64,000 nt of DNA from Halobacteriales archaeon QH_7_65_31. Its GTDB lineage: Archaea > Halobacteriota > Halobacteria > Halobacteriales > Haloarculaceae. A program made the translations under genes and the position numbers. The stretch lies in the NCBI GenBank assembly GCA_003021785.1, contig PXQU01000004.1:124001-188000 (forward strand). The letters run 5' to 3'. Numbering within the stretch: the first letter of the stretch is position 1; each line of letters begins with the position of its first letter. The notes beneath the pieces are model-generated. The model was not told the DNA's origin and made no database searches. It saw only the letters and a program-made list of their open reading frames with translations. Positions 42,499-51,145 of the stretch are shown in pieces.

Positions 42499-42781
42499 CT
42501 TCACTCTTCTCCGCGCCGCTGCACGCGATAGGCGTGCGCGTGTCCACTGAACAGGGGGTTTCATACCGGACGCCCGTCAACGAGATAAACAAGCGCGGCG
42601 TCGAGCGCGGCATCGCGACCGAGTGCGTCGGCTTCGGGCAGGGCGCGGCGACCGAGCTCTCGCCGCCGAGCTGAGCCGCGTCGCCGACACTGCTTCATCG
42701 AGTGCACTCCGTCGCCGAAAGGCGTCGTACTGACTGCTTGCTCCCGAAGCGTTTAGCAGTATGAATACGATATGAGTACGT
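42499..42781. other. Region after tRNA-Pro with possible coding remnant
   Basis: About 280 bases without a clear gene. From a GTG at 42540 to a stop at 42672-42674 one frame stays open and reads STEQGVSYRTPVNEINKRGV then ERGIATECVGFGQGAATEL. This looks like real protein, but I do not recognise it and there is no full gene. It may be the tail of a gene disrupted by integration at the tRNA. A weak AT stretch (GTTTAGCAG, 42751-42759) lies 28 bases before the antitoxin ATG. Confidence 0.35.
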
Positions 42782-43048
42782 ATGAGCGAGAACGAACGGC
42801 GGACGGTCGGGGAGCGAGGTCAAGTGACGATTCCCAAAGCGCTCCGAGAGCGGTTCGGAATCACAGGCGGCGATACTGTCGTGATCCACGAGGAGACGGG
42901 AAAGCTCGTCATCGAGCGACCGGTCACCCGTGAGGAGCTGGCCGAAGGATACCGTCAGCGTGCCCAGCAGCATCGTGAACTCGCCGGCGAACTGGCGGGC
43001 GTCTCGACGGAGGCCGACGAACAGTTAGGCGATTCTCCGGAGTGGTGA
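42782..43048 (+). CDS. AbrB-type antitoxin (MazE-like)
   Basis: The 88-residue protein has an AbrB motif (GERGQVTIPKALRERFGITGG, DTVVIHEETGKLVI) and a Glu/Arg-rich C-terminal helix. It is followed, with overlapping start and stop codons, by a MazF/PemK-like toxin, so it is the antitoxin and probable autoregulator of that pair. Confidence 0.87.
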   Translation: MSENERRTVGERGQVTIPKALRERFGITGGDTVVIHEETGKLVIERPVTREELAEGYRQRAQQHRELAGELAGVSTEADEQLGDSPEW

Positions 43049-43407
43049 CGGTGGTGTCTGTCCGCCGAGGGGACATCTGTATCGTCGAGCTCGATCCGAC
43101 GCAGGGCTCCGAACAGCGAGGAACGCGTCCGTGTCTCGTCGTTCAAAACGACATCGGGAACGCGAACGCGCCGACGACGGTCGTCGTTCCGTTCACCACC
43201 TCGTTTGGCGAACAGCGCTACCCGTTCGAGGTGCTCGTCCCGGCCGACGAGTGTGCGCTTCGAGACGATTCCGTCGCACTCTGTAGCCAGATTCGAACGG
43301 TCTCCATCGAACACCGCATCACCGAGACCCTCGGCTCAGTCCCGCAAGAACGGATGGACGAAGTCGATACCGCACTCGAGTACAGTCTTGGTCTCACTGC
43401 ACTCTGA
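43045..43407 (+). CDS. mazF: MazF/PemK-family endoribonuclease toxin
   Basis: A protein of about 120 residues with the MazF signature RRGDICIVELDPTQGSEQRG then TRPCLVVQND, with VVVPFTTSF and DSVALCSQIRTV following. MazF toxins cut mRNA at short motifs. The GTG start overlaps the antitoxin stop (GTGA); a GTG one codon earlier is equally possible. Together they form a complete toxin-antitoxin pair just after the tRNA. Confidence 0.9.
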   Translation: MTVVSVRRGDICIVELDPTQGSEQRGTRPCLVVQNDIGNANAPTTVVVPFTTSFGEQRYPFEVLVPADECALRDDSVALCSQIRTVSIEHRITETLGSVPQERMDEVDTALEYSLGLTAL

Positions 43408-43419
43408 ACCGGGTGAAGC

Positions 43420-43944
43420 TCAGACCCGCCAGCCGACGAACTCCTCCTCGGGCTCGATACCCATCGCGTCCAGCACGCGCGCCGTCGCGACGTAGTGAGC
43501 GGCGAGCATCGCCACGCCGACGACCGTCTCGTCGTCGAACCGCTCGCGCAGGCGGTCGTGGTCGTCGTCGCGCACGTCACCGAGCGCGGCCGCCCGCGCG
43601 TACGCGAGCAGCGCGGCCTCCGACGCGTCGAACGGCTCCCCGCGTCCCTCACTGATCGCCGTTATCTCCGCGTCCGACAGCCCGGCCTCCTGACCGAGGC
43701 GGACGTGCTGTTGCCACTCGTACGGGTGTTCGAGGGCACGCGCCGCCGCGAGAATCACGAGCTCGCGCTCGCGAGCGGGAAGCACCTCCCACAGCCGGCT
43801 GGCGTAGCGCATATACCACTGGAACTGGGTCGGCGCGTTCGCCATCCCGCGGAAGATGTCTGCCGTCCCGACGTCGTTCTGGTCGAACAGATAGCGGTAC
43901 TCCTCGGGAAGATCCTCGGCATTCAACAGCGGAACGCGGGCCAT
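43420..43944 (-). CDS. Carboxymuconolactone decarboxylase family protein
   Basis: The 174-residue all-helical protein has the CMD/AhpD-type core (FRGMANAPTQFQWYMRYASRL, RERELVILAAARALEHPYEW, QHVRLGQEAGLSDAEI). The CxxC pair of AhpD-type peroxidase reductases is absent, so it is not an obvious thiol reductase. Function unknown. It lies 34 bases after the FAD-dependent enzyme on the same strand and is probably in its operon. Confidence 0.87.
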   Translation of the reverse strand: MARVPLLNAEDLPEEYRYLFDQNDVGTADIFRGMANAPTQFQWYMRYASRLWEVLPARERELVILAAARALEHPYEWQQHVRLGQEAGLSDAEITAISEGRGEPFDASEAALLAYARAAALGDVRDDDHDRLRERFDDETVVGVAMLAAHYVATARVLDAMGIEPEEEFVGWRV

Positions 43945-43978
43945 GGGTTCCCCTCGACCCGTGTCGGTATAGTCCTCC

Positions 43979-45331
43979 CTACGACGTGAGCCACGCCGGC
44001 GCGAGCACCCGCGCCAGTACGCCCGGCGCGAGCAGCTTCGTCGGGTCCTGTTGGAGCCGGATGACGCGTTTCAGCTCCTCGGCGACGTAGTCGTTATCGT
44101 GTGCGGTCGGGATGAGTCGGTCCATATACCGGTTGAAGATATCCGTCCCCGGCGGCTTCGGGCCGGTGGTCGCGTCGTGGGCGAAGTCCGAGCCGACGGT
44201 CAGCTGCCACACCGGATCGATCATCTCGGCCGCCTGATCGAAGAAGCGCGTCTGTAGCCCGTCGGTCCCCTCCGCGAGCGCGGCGTGGAGCTGGAGCGCG
44301 TCCAGCGCCGAGACGGACATCCCCTGTCCGTACACCGGATTGAAGCTCGCGAGCGCGTCCCCAGTCACGAGCAGGCCATCGGGGAACGCGTCCAGCTGCT
44401 CGTAGCGGCGGCGCGTACTCGACGGGAACCGGTAGGGTCGAATCTCCGCGACCCGCTCGTGAGCGGTGAGCAGCTCGGCGACGTGTGGAACCGGTAGCGC
44501 CTCGGCGCACTCGATGAACCCTTCGGCGTCGGTCGGCGGGTGGTCGCCGTGAATCCCGGACAGCGTGATCATCCACTCGTCGTTCTCGATCGGGATGACG
44601 GCTCCGCCCTGCGTGACCGGCGGGGCGGTCGCGACGAGCATCGTCGTCGTCTCTTCGGGCGGTCGCTCGATGCGCGTCGTCGCGTAGCCGACGTCGACCG
44701 AGACGGTGTCCGTCGCCGGCTCCTCGTAGCCGTGTCGCTCCAGCCACGACGGCACGGGCGAGGTGCGCCCCCGCGCATCGACGACGAGATCGGCCGACAG
44801 CGTCGTCTCGGAGCCGTTCTCGCGGTAGTTCACTCCGGTCACGCGCTCACCAGTCGCGTCGCTCGCCAGCCCCGTCACGTACGTCTCGGCCCGGAGTGTT
44901 ACGTTCTCGGTCGCCGCGGCGCGGCTGCGCGTCAGCTGCTCGAACAGCGGTCGGCTCGCACAGTACATCGGCACGGACGCCAGCCCGTCGGCGACGAAGC
45001 CGCCGTCGTGGTGGTACGAGAGCTCCCGTGCGGTGTCGATAGTGACGCCACCGGCGTCGGTTAGCTCGTCGAGATAGCCCGGGAACAGGGTCGCCAGCAT
45101 CGACCGCGCCGGCTCCAACATCACGTGTGCGTGGACCGCCTGCGGAACGCCCCGACGAGCGATCGACTCGTCCGGCAACGGATCGCGGTCGAGCACCGTC
45201 ACGCGCTCGTACCCGTCCGCGAGTACGCGCCCCGCGAGCAGTCCGGCCATGCTCCCGCCGATCACGATCGCGTGCTCGCCGACGGTGTCGACGGCCGTCT
45301 CGTCGTACGACGGCAACGCCCCGAGTGTCAT
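43979..45331 (-). CDS. FAD-dependent oxidoreductase (monooxygenase/halogenase-like)
   Basis: The 450-residue flavoprotein has a Rossmann motif AIVIGGSMAGLLAGRVLADG, a VVDARGRTSPVPSWL segment and the second FAD motif LLVTGDALASFNPVYGQGMS, typical of group A flavin monooxygenases and flavin-dependent halogenase relatives. Substrate unknown; hydroxylation or epoxidation of a small molecule is plausible. It probably forms an operon with the CMD-family gene downstream. Confidence 0.85.
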   Translation of the reverse strand: MTLGALPSYDETAVDTVGEHAIVIGGSMAGLLAGRVLADGYERVTVLDRDPLPDESIARRGVPQAVHAHVMLEPARSMLATLFPGYLDELTDAGGVTIDTARELSYHHDGGFVADGLASVPMYCASRPLFEQLTRSRAAATENVTLRAETYVTGLASDATGERVTGVNYRENGSETTLSADLVVDARGRTSPVPSWLERHGYEEPATDTVSVDVGYATTRIERPPEETTTMLVATAPPVTQGGAVIPIENDEWMITLSGIHGDHPPTDAEGFIECAEALPVPHVAELLTAHERVAEIRPYRFPSSTRRRYEQLDAFPDGLLVTGDALASFNPVYGQGMSVSALDALQLHAALAEGTDGLQTRFFDQAAEMIDPVWQLTVGSDFAHDATTGPKPPGTDIFNRYMDRLIPTAHDNDYVAEELKRVIRLQQDPTKLLAPGVLARVLAPAWLTS

Positions 45332-45466
45332 ACGCTCACACTCGTGTCCGATGAATTTAGATCCCTCGGCGCGCCGATTATCGTCGTACGCCGCGCTCGC
45401 TCGCGACGACCGATCGCTCCCCCGCTAACCGGTATGCGGATATACGATACCGCTCCAACGACCAGT

Positions 45467-46186
45467 ATGTCAGACCGACTCGATATCGCCGCCGACCCCG
45501 CTGCCGTCGCTGCCGAGCGCGACGCCGTCGTCGCCCGCGTTCGCGATCACGCCGGCGAGATCGCCTACGCTCTCGCCCGTATCGAGGGCGGTGAGTACGG
45601 TCGCCGGACCTTCGAGACGGACGACGGCGAGTGGACCGTCAAACACGAGCAGGGCGACATCGAGTTCCTGAAGTTCGAACCCCGGAGCGGGCAGGAGACG
45701 TACGTCGTCTCCACCAAGCAGCCGCCCGAACCGGCTGCGCTCGCGACGGCGCTGGCCGACTACGACGCCTTCGTCGATCGGTTCGACGGCTACGTCGCCT
45801 CGCTCGACGGGCTGCTGGACGACGTGCCGACCGAGTTCCCCGATCCCGCTTCTGCCGCCGATATCACCGCCGAGCGCGACCGCATCGTCACCCGGCTTCG
45901 CGAGGTGTGCGACCGGATGGCCGGTGAGCTCTACCGCTACGAGATGGACGACTACGGCACGTTCACGGCCCGTGTCGACGGGACCCGGTGGGAGCTGAAA
46001 CGCGAGGAGTCCCGGACCTCCTACCTCCGCGTCGGTGGCTCCGGCGGCACGTATCTCCTCTCGCAGTACGGACAGCCGTCGGCAGAGAGCGTTCGCGAGT
46101 TCGCGCCTGATGCGCCGGATTTCGTCGCCGCGTACAACGACCACGTCGCCGAGCTGGAGCTTGACCTTGCGCAGATCGATCTCTAA
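45467..46186 (+). CDS. Hypothetical protein with two tandem repeat domains
   Basis: The 239-residue acidic protein has two similar halves of about 100-110 residues. Each opens with an ERD..V.R.R helix (AERDAVVARVRDHAGEIAY and AERDRIVTRLREVCDRMAG), followed by a beta section (TFETDDGEWTVKHEQ and TARVDGTRWELKRE). I recognise no family. The pattern indicates an ancient internal duplication. No membrane helix or signal peptide. The long frame upstream to 45125 is antisense to the flavoprotein; I start at MSDRLDIAADP. Confidence 0.65.
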   Translation: MSDRLDIAADPAAVAAERDAVVARVRDHAGEIAYALARIEGGEYGRRTFETDDGEWTVKHEQGDIEFLKFEPRSGQETYVVSTKQPPEPAALATALADYDAFVDRFDGYVASLDGLLDDVPTEFPDPASAADITAERDRIVTRLREVCDRMAGELYRYEMDDYGTFTARVDGTRWELKREESRTSYLRVGGSGGTYLLSQYGQPSAESVREFAPDAPDFVAAYNDHVAELELDLAQIDL

Positions 46187-46695
46187 GCGTCGAGTCGCTC
46201 GAACGCGGTCGTGAGCTTCGCGTACAGGTCGGGCGCGCAGTACCAGCCGACATCGAGCAGGTCGTCCAGCAGCTCCGTCGCCGCCGCTGCGGTGAGGGTA
46301 TCGTCTTCGACACAGGAGAGGAGCAGATACGCCGTCCCGTGGACCTTGATACCCTCCACGTCCGCGACAGATCGACCGGCACTCTCGTCCATTACCGCGA
46401 CGCCGTCGGTCTCGGCCGCACGGACCAGCACTGACACGTCGGTTTCACTCAACGCCGATATCGCTTCGAGCCGCTCAAACAACGGCCCTTCGGCAGCCGC
46501 TGTCACTCGGAGGTGTTCGTCGGCGAACCGTTCGAGCCGTCTCGCATCGACGTATCCGGCCGCCAGTCCGTCTGTCACGACCTCTTCGTAGACCCGCTCA
46601 GTCGTCACCGGCTCGGGGACCGACGTGAGGATTCCGAGACGGTCGGCTCTCGCCAGATGGATGAGCGGCGTCGCGTCGAACACCCACTCACGCAT
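46183..46695 (-). CDS. DUF3368 PIN-like toxin
   Basis: The 170-residue protein has a PIN-like start with Asp7 (WVFDATPLIHLARADRLGIL), then ISALSETDVSVLVRAAETDG and DESAGRSVADVEGIKVHGTA, features of the DUF3368 family of putative ribonuclease toxins. It is paired with the short gene just upstream (overlap of eight bases), which I take as the antitoxin. Confidence 0.82.
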   Translation of the reverse strand: MREWVFDATPLIHLARADRLGILTSVPEPVTTERVYEEVVTDGLAAGYVDARRLERFADEHLRVTAAAEGPLFERLEAISALSETDVSVLVRAAETDGVAVMDESAGRSVADVEGIKVHGTAYLLLSCVEDDTLTAAAATELLDDLLDVGWYCAPDLYAKLTTAFERLDA

Positions 46696-46984
46696 CGAAC
46701 GACTCGATATCCTCCTCGATACCGTCGCTGTCGATCCACGACTGCTCGCGCTCTCTCGCGAGCGCTGCGAGCGTCCAGCTATCGATCTCGGCGATCTCCG
46801 CCGCTCTCGAAAGCGTCACCTCCCCGTCTACCAGCTGATCGAGCGCGCGCTCCCGCCGCCACGTCGCCAGCTGTTCCGCCAACAGCTGCCGTACGGCGGT
46901 GCTTCGATCGACCCGCTCGGCATCGAGATACGACTCCAGCTCCGCCTCGATGTCCTCCGGTAGCCGTGCAGAGACGGTTCCCAT
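46688..46984 (-). CDS. UPF0175/RHH-type antitoxin
   Basis: The 98-residue protein starts GTVSARLPEDIEAELESYLD (ribbon-helix-helix strand and helix) and continues with DGEVTLSRAAEIAEIDSWTL, an HTH-like stretch common in UPF0175 antitoxins. It ends in an acidic tail. It overlaps the DUF3368 toxin gene, giving the pairing seen in many archaea. Confidence 0.82.
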   Translation of the reverse strand: MGTVSARLPEDIEAELESYLDAERVDRSTAVRQLLAEQLATWRRERALDQLVDGEVTLSRAAEIAEIDSWTLAALAREREQSWIDSDGIEEDIESFDA

Positions 46985-47076
46985 GTGTCTACGTTGTCTG
47001 CTGTGTATACAAGCGTTGTGGCGACGCGAGCCGGCTGCCCGTCAGACCGGTCGCTTCACCTCGGACGACTGCTGGC

Positions 47077-47262
47077 TCACGCCTCTGCGCTTTGCTCCTC
47101 GGTGGCTTCGTATCCAACCTGCAGCACGGCCGCAACGAGGACGCCGACCGCGATCCGCATGACGAACGTTGACTCTGGCATCCCCTGTCCGAGCACCATC
47201 GTGACGGCGGCGATACTCAGTACGGCGCTCGCGAGCCGGAACGCAGCTTGGAGGCGACGCAT
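47077..47262 (-). CDS. Small two-helix membrane protein
   Basis: From the ATG at 47262 this is a 61-residue protein with two hydrophobic segments (FRLASAVLSIAAVTMVLG and FVMRIAVGVLVAAVLQVG) and an acidic tail. No family recognised. It may be a real small membrane protein; the position between divergent genes allows a promoter, but support is moderate. Confidence 0.5.
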   Translation of the reverse strand: MRRLQAAFRLASAVLSIAAVTMVLGQGMPESTFVMRIAVGVLVAAVLQVGYEATEEQSAEA

Positions 47263-47352
47263 TGCCAATAGCTCCCTCGTCCGAGATACAAACCTTGTGG
47301 CCGCCGCCTATCGCGATGCACCCGGAAAAACCGAGCCACGTGCCAGAGAAGT

Positions 47353-47359
47353 CTTTATG
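47353..47359 (+). promoter_or_regulatory. TATA-like box of the NUDIX gene
   Basis: CTTTATG is centred 25 bases before the ATG at 47381, which supports that codon over the ATG at 47357 that overlaps the box. Confidence 0.5.
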
Positions 47360-47380
47360 ACGGCTCTCCTCGCTCGATAC

Positions 47381-47941
47381 ATGGACGACACCGACGCGCT
47401 CGCGTGGGAGACGACCGACTCGCGTATCGACTACGACTGTCCCGGCTTCGCGGTCCGCGAGGACAGCATCACCTTCCCGGACGGCTCCACCGGGGCGTTC
47501 CACAGCGTCACCGAACCCGATGCGGTCGTGATCCTCCCGTTCACGCCTGACGGTGACGTGGTCGCTATCGAGGAGTGGCGACAGGCCGTCGGCAGAATGA
47601 ATCTCGGGTTGCCGGCTGGTGGACTCGAATCGGACGACGGTGATCTCCTCGCCGCTGCCCGGCGTGAACTCCGCGAGGAGACGGGCTACGAGACCGATCG
47701 TCTCGAACAGGTCGCTGCCGTCGAACCGGCGAACGGCCTGCTCGACGCGACCCACTACCACTTCGTCGCGCACGACTGCCGACCAACGGCCGGGCAGTCA
47801 CTCGACGAGAACGAGTCGATCCGCGTCACCGAGCGCGATTTCGACGCGCTCCGCGAGGCGGCCGTCGCCGGTGAGCTGCGCGACGGACGCGCAGCCGTCG
47901 GTGTGTTGCGATATGCGGCCGCGACCGAGTCGCATCGGTGA
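47381..47941 (+). CDS. NUDIX hydrolase
   Basis: The 186-residue protein has the NUDIX box in GGLESDDGDLLAAARRELRE then ETGYE, matching Gx5Ex7REUxEExGU. An N-terminal strand set (DAVVILPFTPDGDVVAIEEW) resembles ADP-ribose/sugar-nucleotide pyrophosphatases. It cleaves a nucleoside diphosphate linked to another group; the substrate is unknown. The chosen ATG is leaderless relative to the AT box. Confidence 0.9.
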   Translation: MDDTDALAWETTDSRIDYDCPGFAVREDSITFPDGSTGAFHSVTEPDAVVILPFTPDGDVVAIEEWRQAVGRMNLGLPAGGLESDDGDLLAAARRELREETGYETDRLEQVAAVEPANGLLDATHYHFVAHDCRPTAGQSLDENESIRVTERDFDALREAAVAGELRDGRAAVGVLRYAAATESHR

Positions 47942-47978
47942 CCGTCAGCTACTTCTCGATCGCTGATGACGGTACGGC

Positions 47979-48491
47979 GTGGATCTCACCCGCGTCGCCC
48001 CGGTCGCGCTCGTCGCCGTCATCGCGGTGACGGCACTCGTTTCCGGGCCGGCCACCCCGGTCGATCTCACGCCCGACGGGTCTGCGTGTGACGGCCACGT
48101 GCGCTCACAGGTCGGCAACGCGACGACGGAGATCCGCTCGCTCCCCGACAGCGCTACGCTCACGCAGGCCGACTACGGCGCACGGGTCTGGACACTCGCT
48201 GTCCCGCCGGCCGTCGTCACCGTCTCCGACGTACGCGGTCGCCCCACGCTCTCCTACCGCATCTTCATCCCCGAACTCGGCCGACAGGTCGGCAGCCGAG
48301 CGGTCGTAAGCCGCTGTACCGCCGGTCGGCTCTCGCTCACCGTCGGCGAGTCCACCTTCTCCCCTGACGAGGTGCGTCCGGGCGAGTACAACGCGACGGT
48401 GTCGGTGGTGTATCGCGGGACCGACGCCGGTCGGCAGGTCGAACGCACGCTCGCACGGCGAAACGTCACTGTCGTCGCCACGGAGTCGTGA
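47979..48491 (+). CDS. Exported or membrane-anchored hypothetical protein
   Basis: The 170-residue protein from a GTG has an N-terminal hydrophobic signal or anchor (PVALVAVIAVTALVSGPATP), then a beta-rich domain (YGARVWTLAVPPAVVTVSDV, LSLTVGESTF). Two cysteines (about positions 37 and 113) may form a disulfide. No family is recognised. Its stop overlaps the GTG of the following large membrane protein (GTGA), so the two are coupled and probably interact at the membrane. Confidence 0.65.
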   Translation: MDLTRVAPVALVAVIAVTALVSGPATPVDLTPDGSACDGHVRSQVGNATTEIRSLPDSATLTQADYGARVWTLAVPPAVVTVSDVRGRPTLSYRIFIPELGRQVGSRAVVSRCTAGRLSLTVGESTFSPDEVRPGEYNATVSVVYRGTDAGRQVERTLARRNVTVVATES

Positions 48492-50368
48492 CCCGGGCGC
48501 GCTGGCGGCTCGTCTTCGGTGACCGTCGCGGGCTGTTCGTCTGTCTGCTCGCCGCGCTCGCTGCGACAGTCGGCTGGCGCACCGTCGTCAGTATCACCGA
48601 TAACTACACCGTGGTGAACGGTCTCGTCGCGCTCTCGGAGGGCCACGTCGCGGTGACGAAGGCGACGTTCGGGGCCTCACTGGAAACGCCGGGGATGGTC
48701 CGCGCACAGGGGATCACCGTCGCCCGCAACTACGCGCATATCGTCCTCTCGCTGCCGGCGCTGTGGCTGTTACAGGCGATCGATGCCGTCGCGGATCTCT
48801 CCGTCGCGCTCGTCGGTAGCTGGTCGCTCCTCCTGCTCGCTACCGTCGCGACCGCCGGCGACATCCTCGATCGCGGTCGGGCTGCCCGACTCTTCGGCTC
48901 GCTCCTCGCGCTCGTGGCCTTCGCGGCCGGCGTCGTACTCGCGACGCCGCTCGATCAGCCGCATCTCTCGCTGCTCGCGATGCAGACCACTACTGTCGCC
49001 GCTGCGGGGCTGTCGGCGACCCTGCCCTACCGGCTCGTCACCCTCCTCCACGGTCAGCGGGCCGGTCTCGCTGCCGGAGTCGCGCTCGCCGTCGCCTCCC
49101 CGGCCGTGCTGTGGGCGACGATACCGAAACGGCACGTCCTGACCGCGGCGTTCGCGCTCGCGACCTGCTACTGGCTCGCGCGGAGCCGAACCGCGCGTGA
49201 GCCGTCGGCCCGCCGGTTCCACGCGCTGGCGTACGTTCCGGTCGGGCTGGCGGCGTGGCTCAACGCCGCCGAGGGACTGATCCTGCTTACCGCGCTTCTC
49301 GTCGTGGATATCGCCACCACACCGCGGCTCGGTCGCCGTCGTCTCGCGCTCGTGGCTGGCGCGTTCGCCTGCTCGCTCCTCCCGCTTCTCGTGACGAACC
49401 TCATCGTCTCGGGTGATCCGCTCGTCGTGCCCCGGATGCTCCCGCCGTACGAATCCAGCGGTGGCGGTGATATCCAGTTCACAGGCGGCGATGGCGGTGC
49501 TGGTGGTGGTGGTGGTGGTACTGGTGGTGGCGGCGGTAGTAGCGGTGGCGGTGCTGGTGGTGGCGGCAGTGGTGGTAGTAACGGTGGAAGTGGATTCTCA
49601 CTCGCGCCGTTCGTCGAGCCGTTCGCCACAGCGATCGCCCGACTCGGGGTCTTCGTCGGCTTTCTCACCGACGGTGTCCGTGCGGCCGTCACGACACCGG
49701 CGCGGGTGTACCATACGATCTTCCGCAGCGGCTACGTCGCGACCGAGGCCCGTGGCGCGACCGGACTCGCGATCAACCTCTCATTCCTCGAATCGCTGCC
49801 GATCGCCGGTATGCTCGCCTCCCTCCCGCTGCTCGCGGTTCGCCGCGCTCGCAGCCGGGACTGGTCGAGACTCCGAACGTCGCTCGCCACCCCGACCCGG
49901 ACTGCCGACGCGTTCGTACTCGTCTACGCGTTCCTGCTCACGCTCACCTACATCTCCCGGCTCCCGTTGCACGCGACGTTGACCGTCCGGTACGTCTACC
50001 CGCTGTTCCCGCTCGCGCTCTATGCCGTCGCGCGACTGCCGGCCGCCCGTGCAGTCGTGCGCGGTCACGGGACGCTGCTGGCGTTCGTCTACACCGGCGG
50101 CGTCGCGATCGGCGGCCAGCTCACCGTGCTCGTGGTCGCGCTCGCTGGACACACCGCCAGCGAGACGCTTCAGGCGTACGCGCTCCTCGCGCTCGCGCTC
50201 GCGGCTGTCCTCGCCGGCTGGTCGGTCGCGGCCGCGCTCGGTCGTCAGTCCGACCGCACCGGAGCCGTCCTGTTCGGACTCGCCGGAAGCTGCGCGACGA
50301 ACGTCGTCGGCGTCTTCGTGTTCCAGTTCTTCGGCGAGTCGTTCCTGCTTCCGTTCGTTCCGCTCTGA
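48488..50368 (+). CDS. Large multi-spanning membrane protein with poly-glycine loop
   Basis: The 626-residue protein has about 12 hydrophobic helices and a long extracytoplasmic loop that includes roughly 45 residues almost entirely of Gly, Ser and Thr (about 324-371). Overall layout (short N-terminal loop, RNYAHIVLSLPALWLLQAID, VRYVYPLFPLALYAV near the end) recalls GT-C-type glycosyltransferases, but no acidic catalytic motif is obvious. I cannot assign a function. Translation is coupled to the exported protein upstream. Confidence 0.75.
   Translation: MTRARWRLVFGDRRGLFVCLLAALAATVGWRTVVSITDNYTVVNGLVALSEGHVAVTKATFGASLETPGMVRAQGITVARNYAHIVLSLPALWLLQAIDAVADLSVALVGSWSLLLLATVATAGDILDRGRAARLFGSLLALVAFAAGVVLATPLDQPHLSLLAMQTTTVAAAGLSATLPYRLVTLLHGQRAGLAAGVALAVASPAVLWATIPKRHVLTAAFALATCYWLARSRTAREPSARRFHALAYVPVGLAAWLNAAEGLILLTALLVVDIATTPRLGRRRLALVAGAFACSLLPLLVTNLIVSGDPLVVPRMLPPYESSGGGDIQFTGGDGGAGGGGGGTGGGGGSSGGGAGGGGSGGSNGGSGFSLAPFVEPFATAIARLGVFVGFLTDGVRAAVTTPARVYHTIFRSGYVATEARGATGLAINLSFLESLPIAGMLASLPLLAVRRARSRDWSRLRTSLATPTRTADAFVLVYAFLLTLTYISRLPLHATLTVRYVYPLFPLALYAVARLPAARAVVRGHGTLLAFVYTGGVAIGGQLTVLVVALAGHTASETLQAYALLALALAAVLAGWSVAAALGRQSDRTGAVLFGLAGSCATNVVGVFVFQFFGESFLLPFVPL
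49460..49595 (+). repeat. Poly-glycine coding repeat
   Basis: The DNA is a run of GGT/GGC codons with AGT, ACT and GCT interspersed, encoding the Gly-rich loop. The neighbouring sequence is ordinary GC-rich coding DNA. Such triplet runs are prone to length change. Confidence 0.85.
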
Positions 50369-50423
50369 TAGCCTCTGTGTCGCTCCGTACCGGACTGACT
50401 CTGGCCTCTGACACCGACAGCAC

Positions 50424-50432
50424 GCTTTTATC
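50424..50432 (+). promoter_or_regulatory. TATA-like box of the DUF433/DUF5615 pair
   Basis: GCTTTTATC is centred 27 bases before the ATG at 50455. Confidence 0.55.
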
Positions 50433-50454
50433 AACGCGGACGATACTCTGATAT

Positions 50455-50748
50455 ATGCCGGAGCGGGCCAGCCGCCGAATCACGACGGAGCTCATGAGCC
50501 AGCCACACGTCCGGGACCACCGCATCAGCGTCCGTCAGATTCACGCTCTCGTCGAGGCAGGCGACACCGACCCCGAGACGGTCGCCGACCGATACGACCT
50601 CGACGTGGCGGACGTGTACCACGCACTCGCCTACTACCACGACCACCCGCGCGAGATGCGTGATATCGAACGCACGCGTGAGGAGGCAGTTTCGACGTTC
50701 CGAGCTTCGATCGATCGACCCGACGGTATCAGTCCCGATACCGCCTGA
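50455..50748 (+). CDS. DUF433 antitoxin
   Basis: The 97-residue protein contains the DUF433 core: HVRDHRISVRQIHALVEAGD, then TVADRYDLDVADVYHALAYY. This winged-helix-like fold is found in antitoxins paired with DUF5615 proteins, and that partner follows one base after its stop. It should bind both DNA and the partner. Confidence 0.87.
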   Translation: MPERASRRITTELMSQPHVRDHRISVRQIHALVEAGDTDPETVADRYDLDVADVYHALAYYHDHPREMRDIERTREEAVSTFRASIDRPDGISPDTA

Positions 50749-50749
50749 G

Positions 50750-51094
50750 ATGGCGGAGTGGCGATTTCTACTGGACGAGAATATCGACCCGAAGGCAGTG
50801 AACTATCTTCAGAAGGAAGATATCGACACCGAACACGTCCGTGACGCGCTCTGGCAAGGGGCGCGCGACGAACGGGACGTCCTGCCGTACGCTCAGACGG
50901 AGCAGCGAATCGTCGTGACGAGCGACGTCACTGATTTCGGGGCGTTGCCCGACGATCGACACGCCGGTATCGTGCTACTCTACGATGATACGATGCCGGC
51001 GTATCGGCTCGTTTCCGGCCTGCTTTCGATGATCGACGCGTACGGCGACCGCGAAGCGTTCGACAGCCGCGAGGAACTCGACGCGTGGCTGTGA
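50750..51094 (+). CDS. DUF5615 PIN-like toxin
   Basis: The 114-residue protein has the PIN-like/Mut7-C features RFLLDENIDPKAVNYL (first Asp-Glu), ERDVLPYAQTEQRIVVTSDV then TDFG, and an RHAGIVLLYDD strand. It is a putative ribonuclease toxin. It is tightly linked to the DUF433 antitoxin upstream, the standard pairing for these families. Confidence 0.85.
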   Translation: MAEWRFLLDENIDPKAVNYLQKEDIDTEHVRDALWQGARDERDVLPYAQTEQRIVVTSDVTDFGALPDDRHAGIVLLYDDTMPAYRLVSGLLSMIDAYGDREAFDSREELDAWL

Positions 51095-51145
51095 CCGCGC
51101 GCGGTCGTTCGATACCGCTTTGCGTATCCGTCCGAAGCGACGGGT

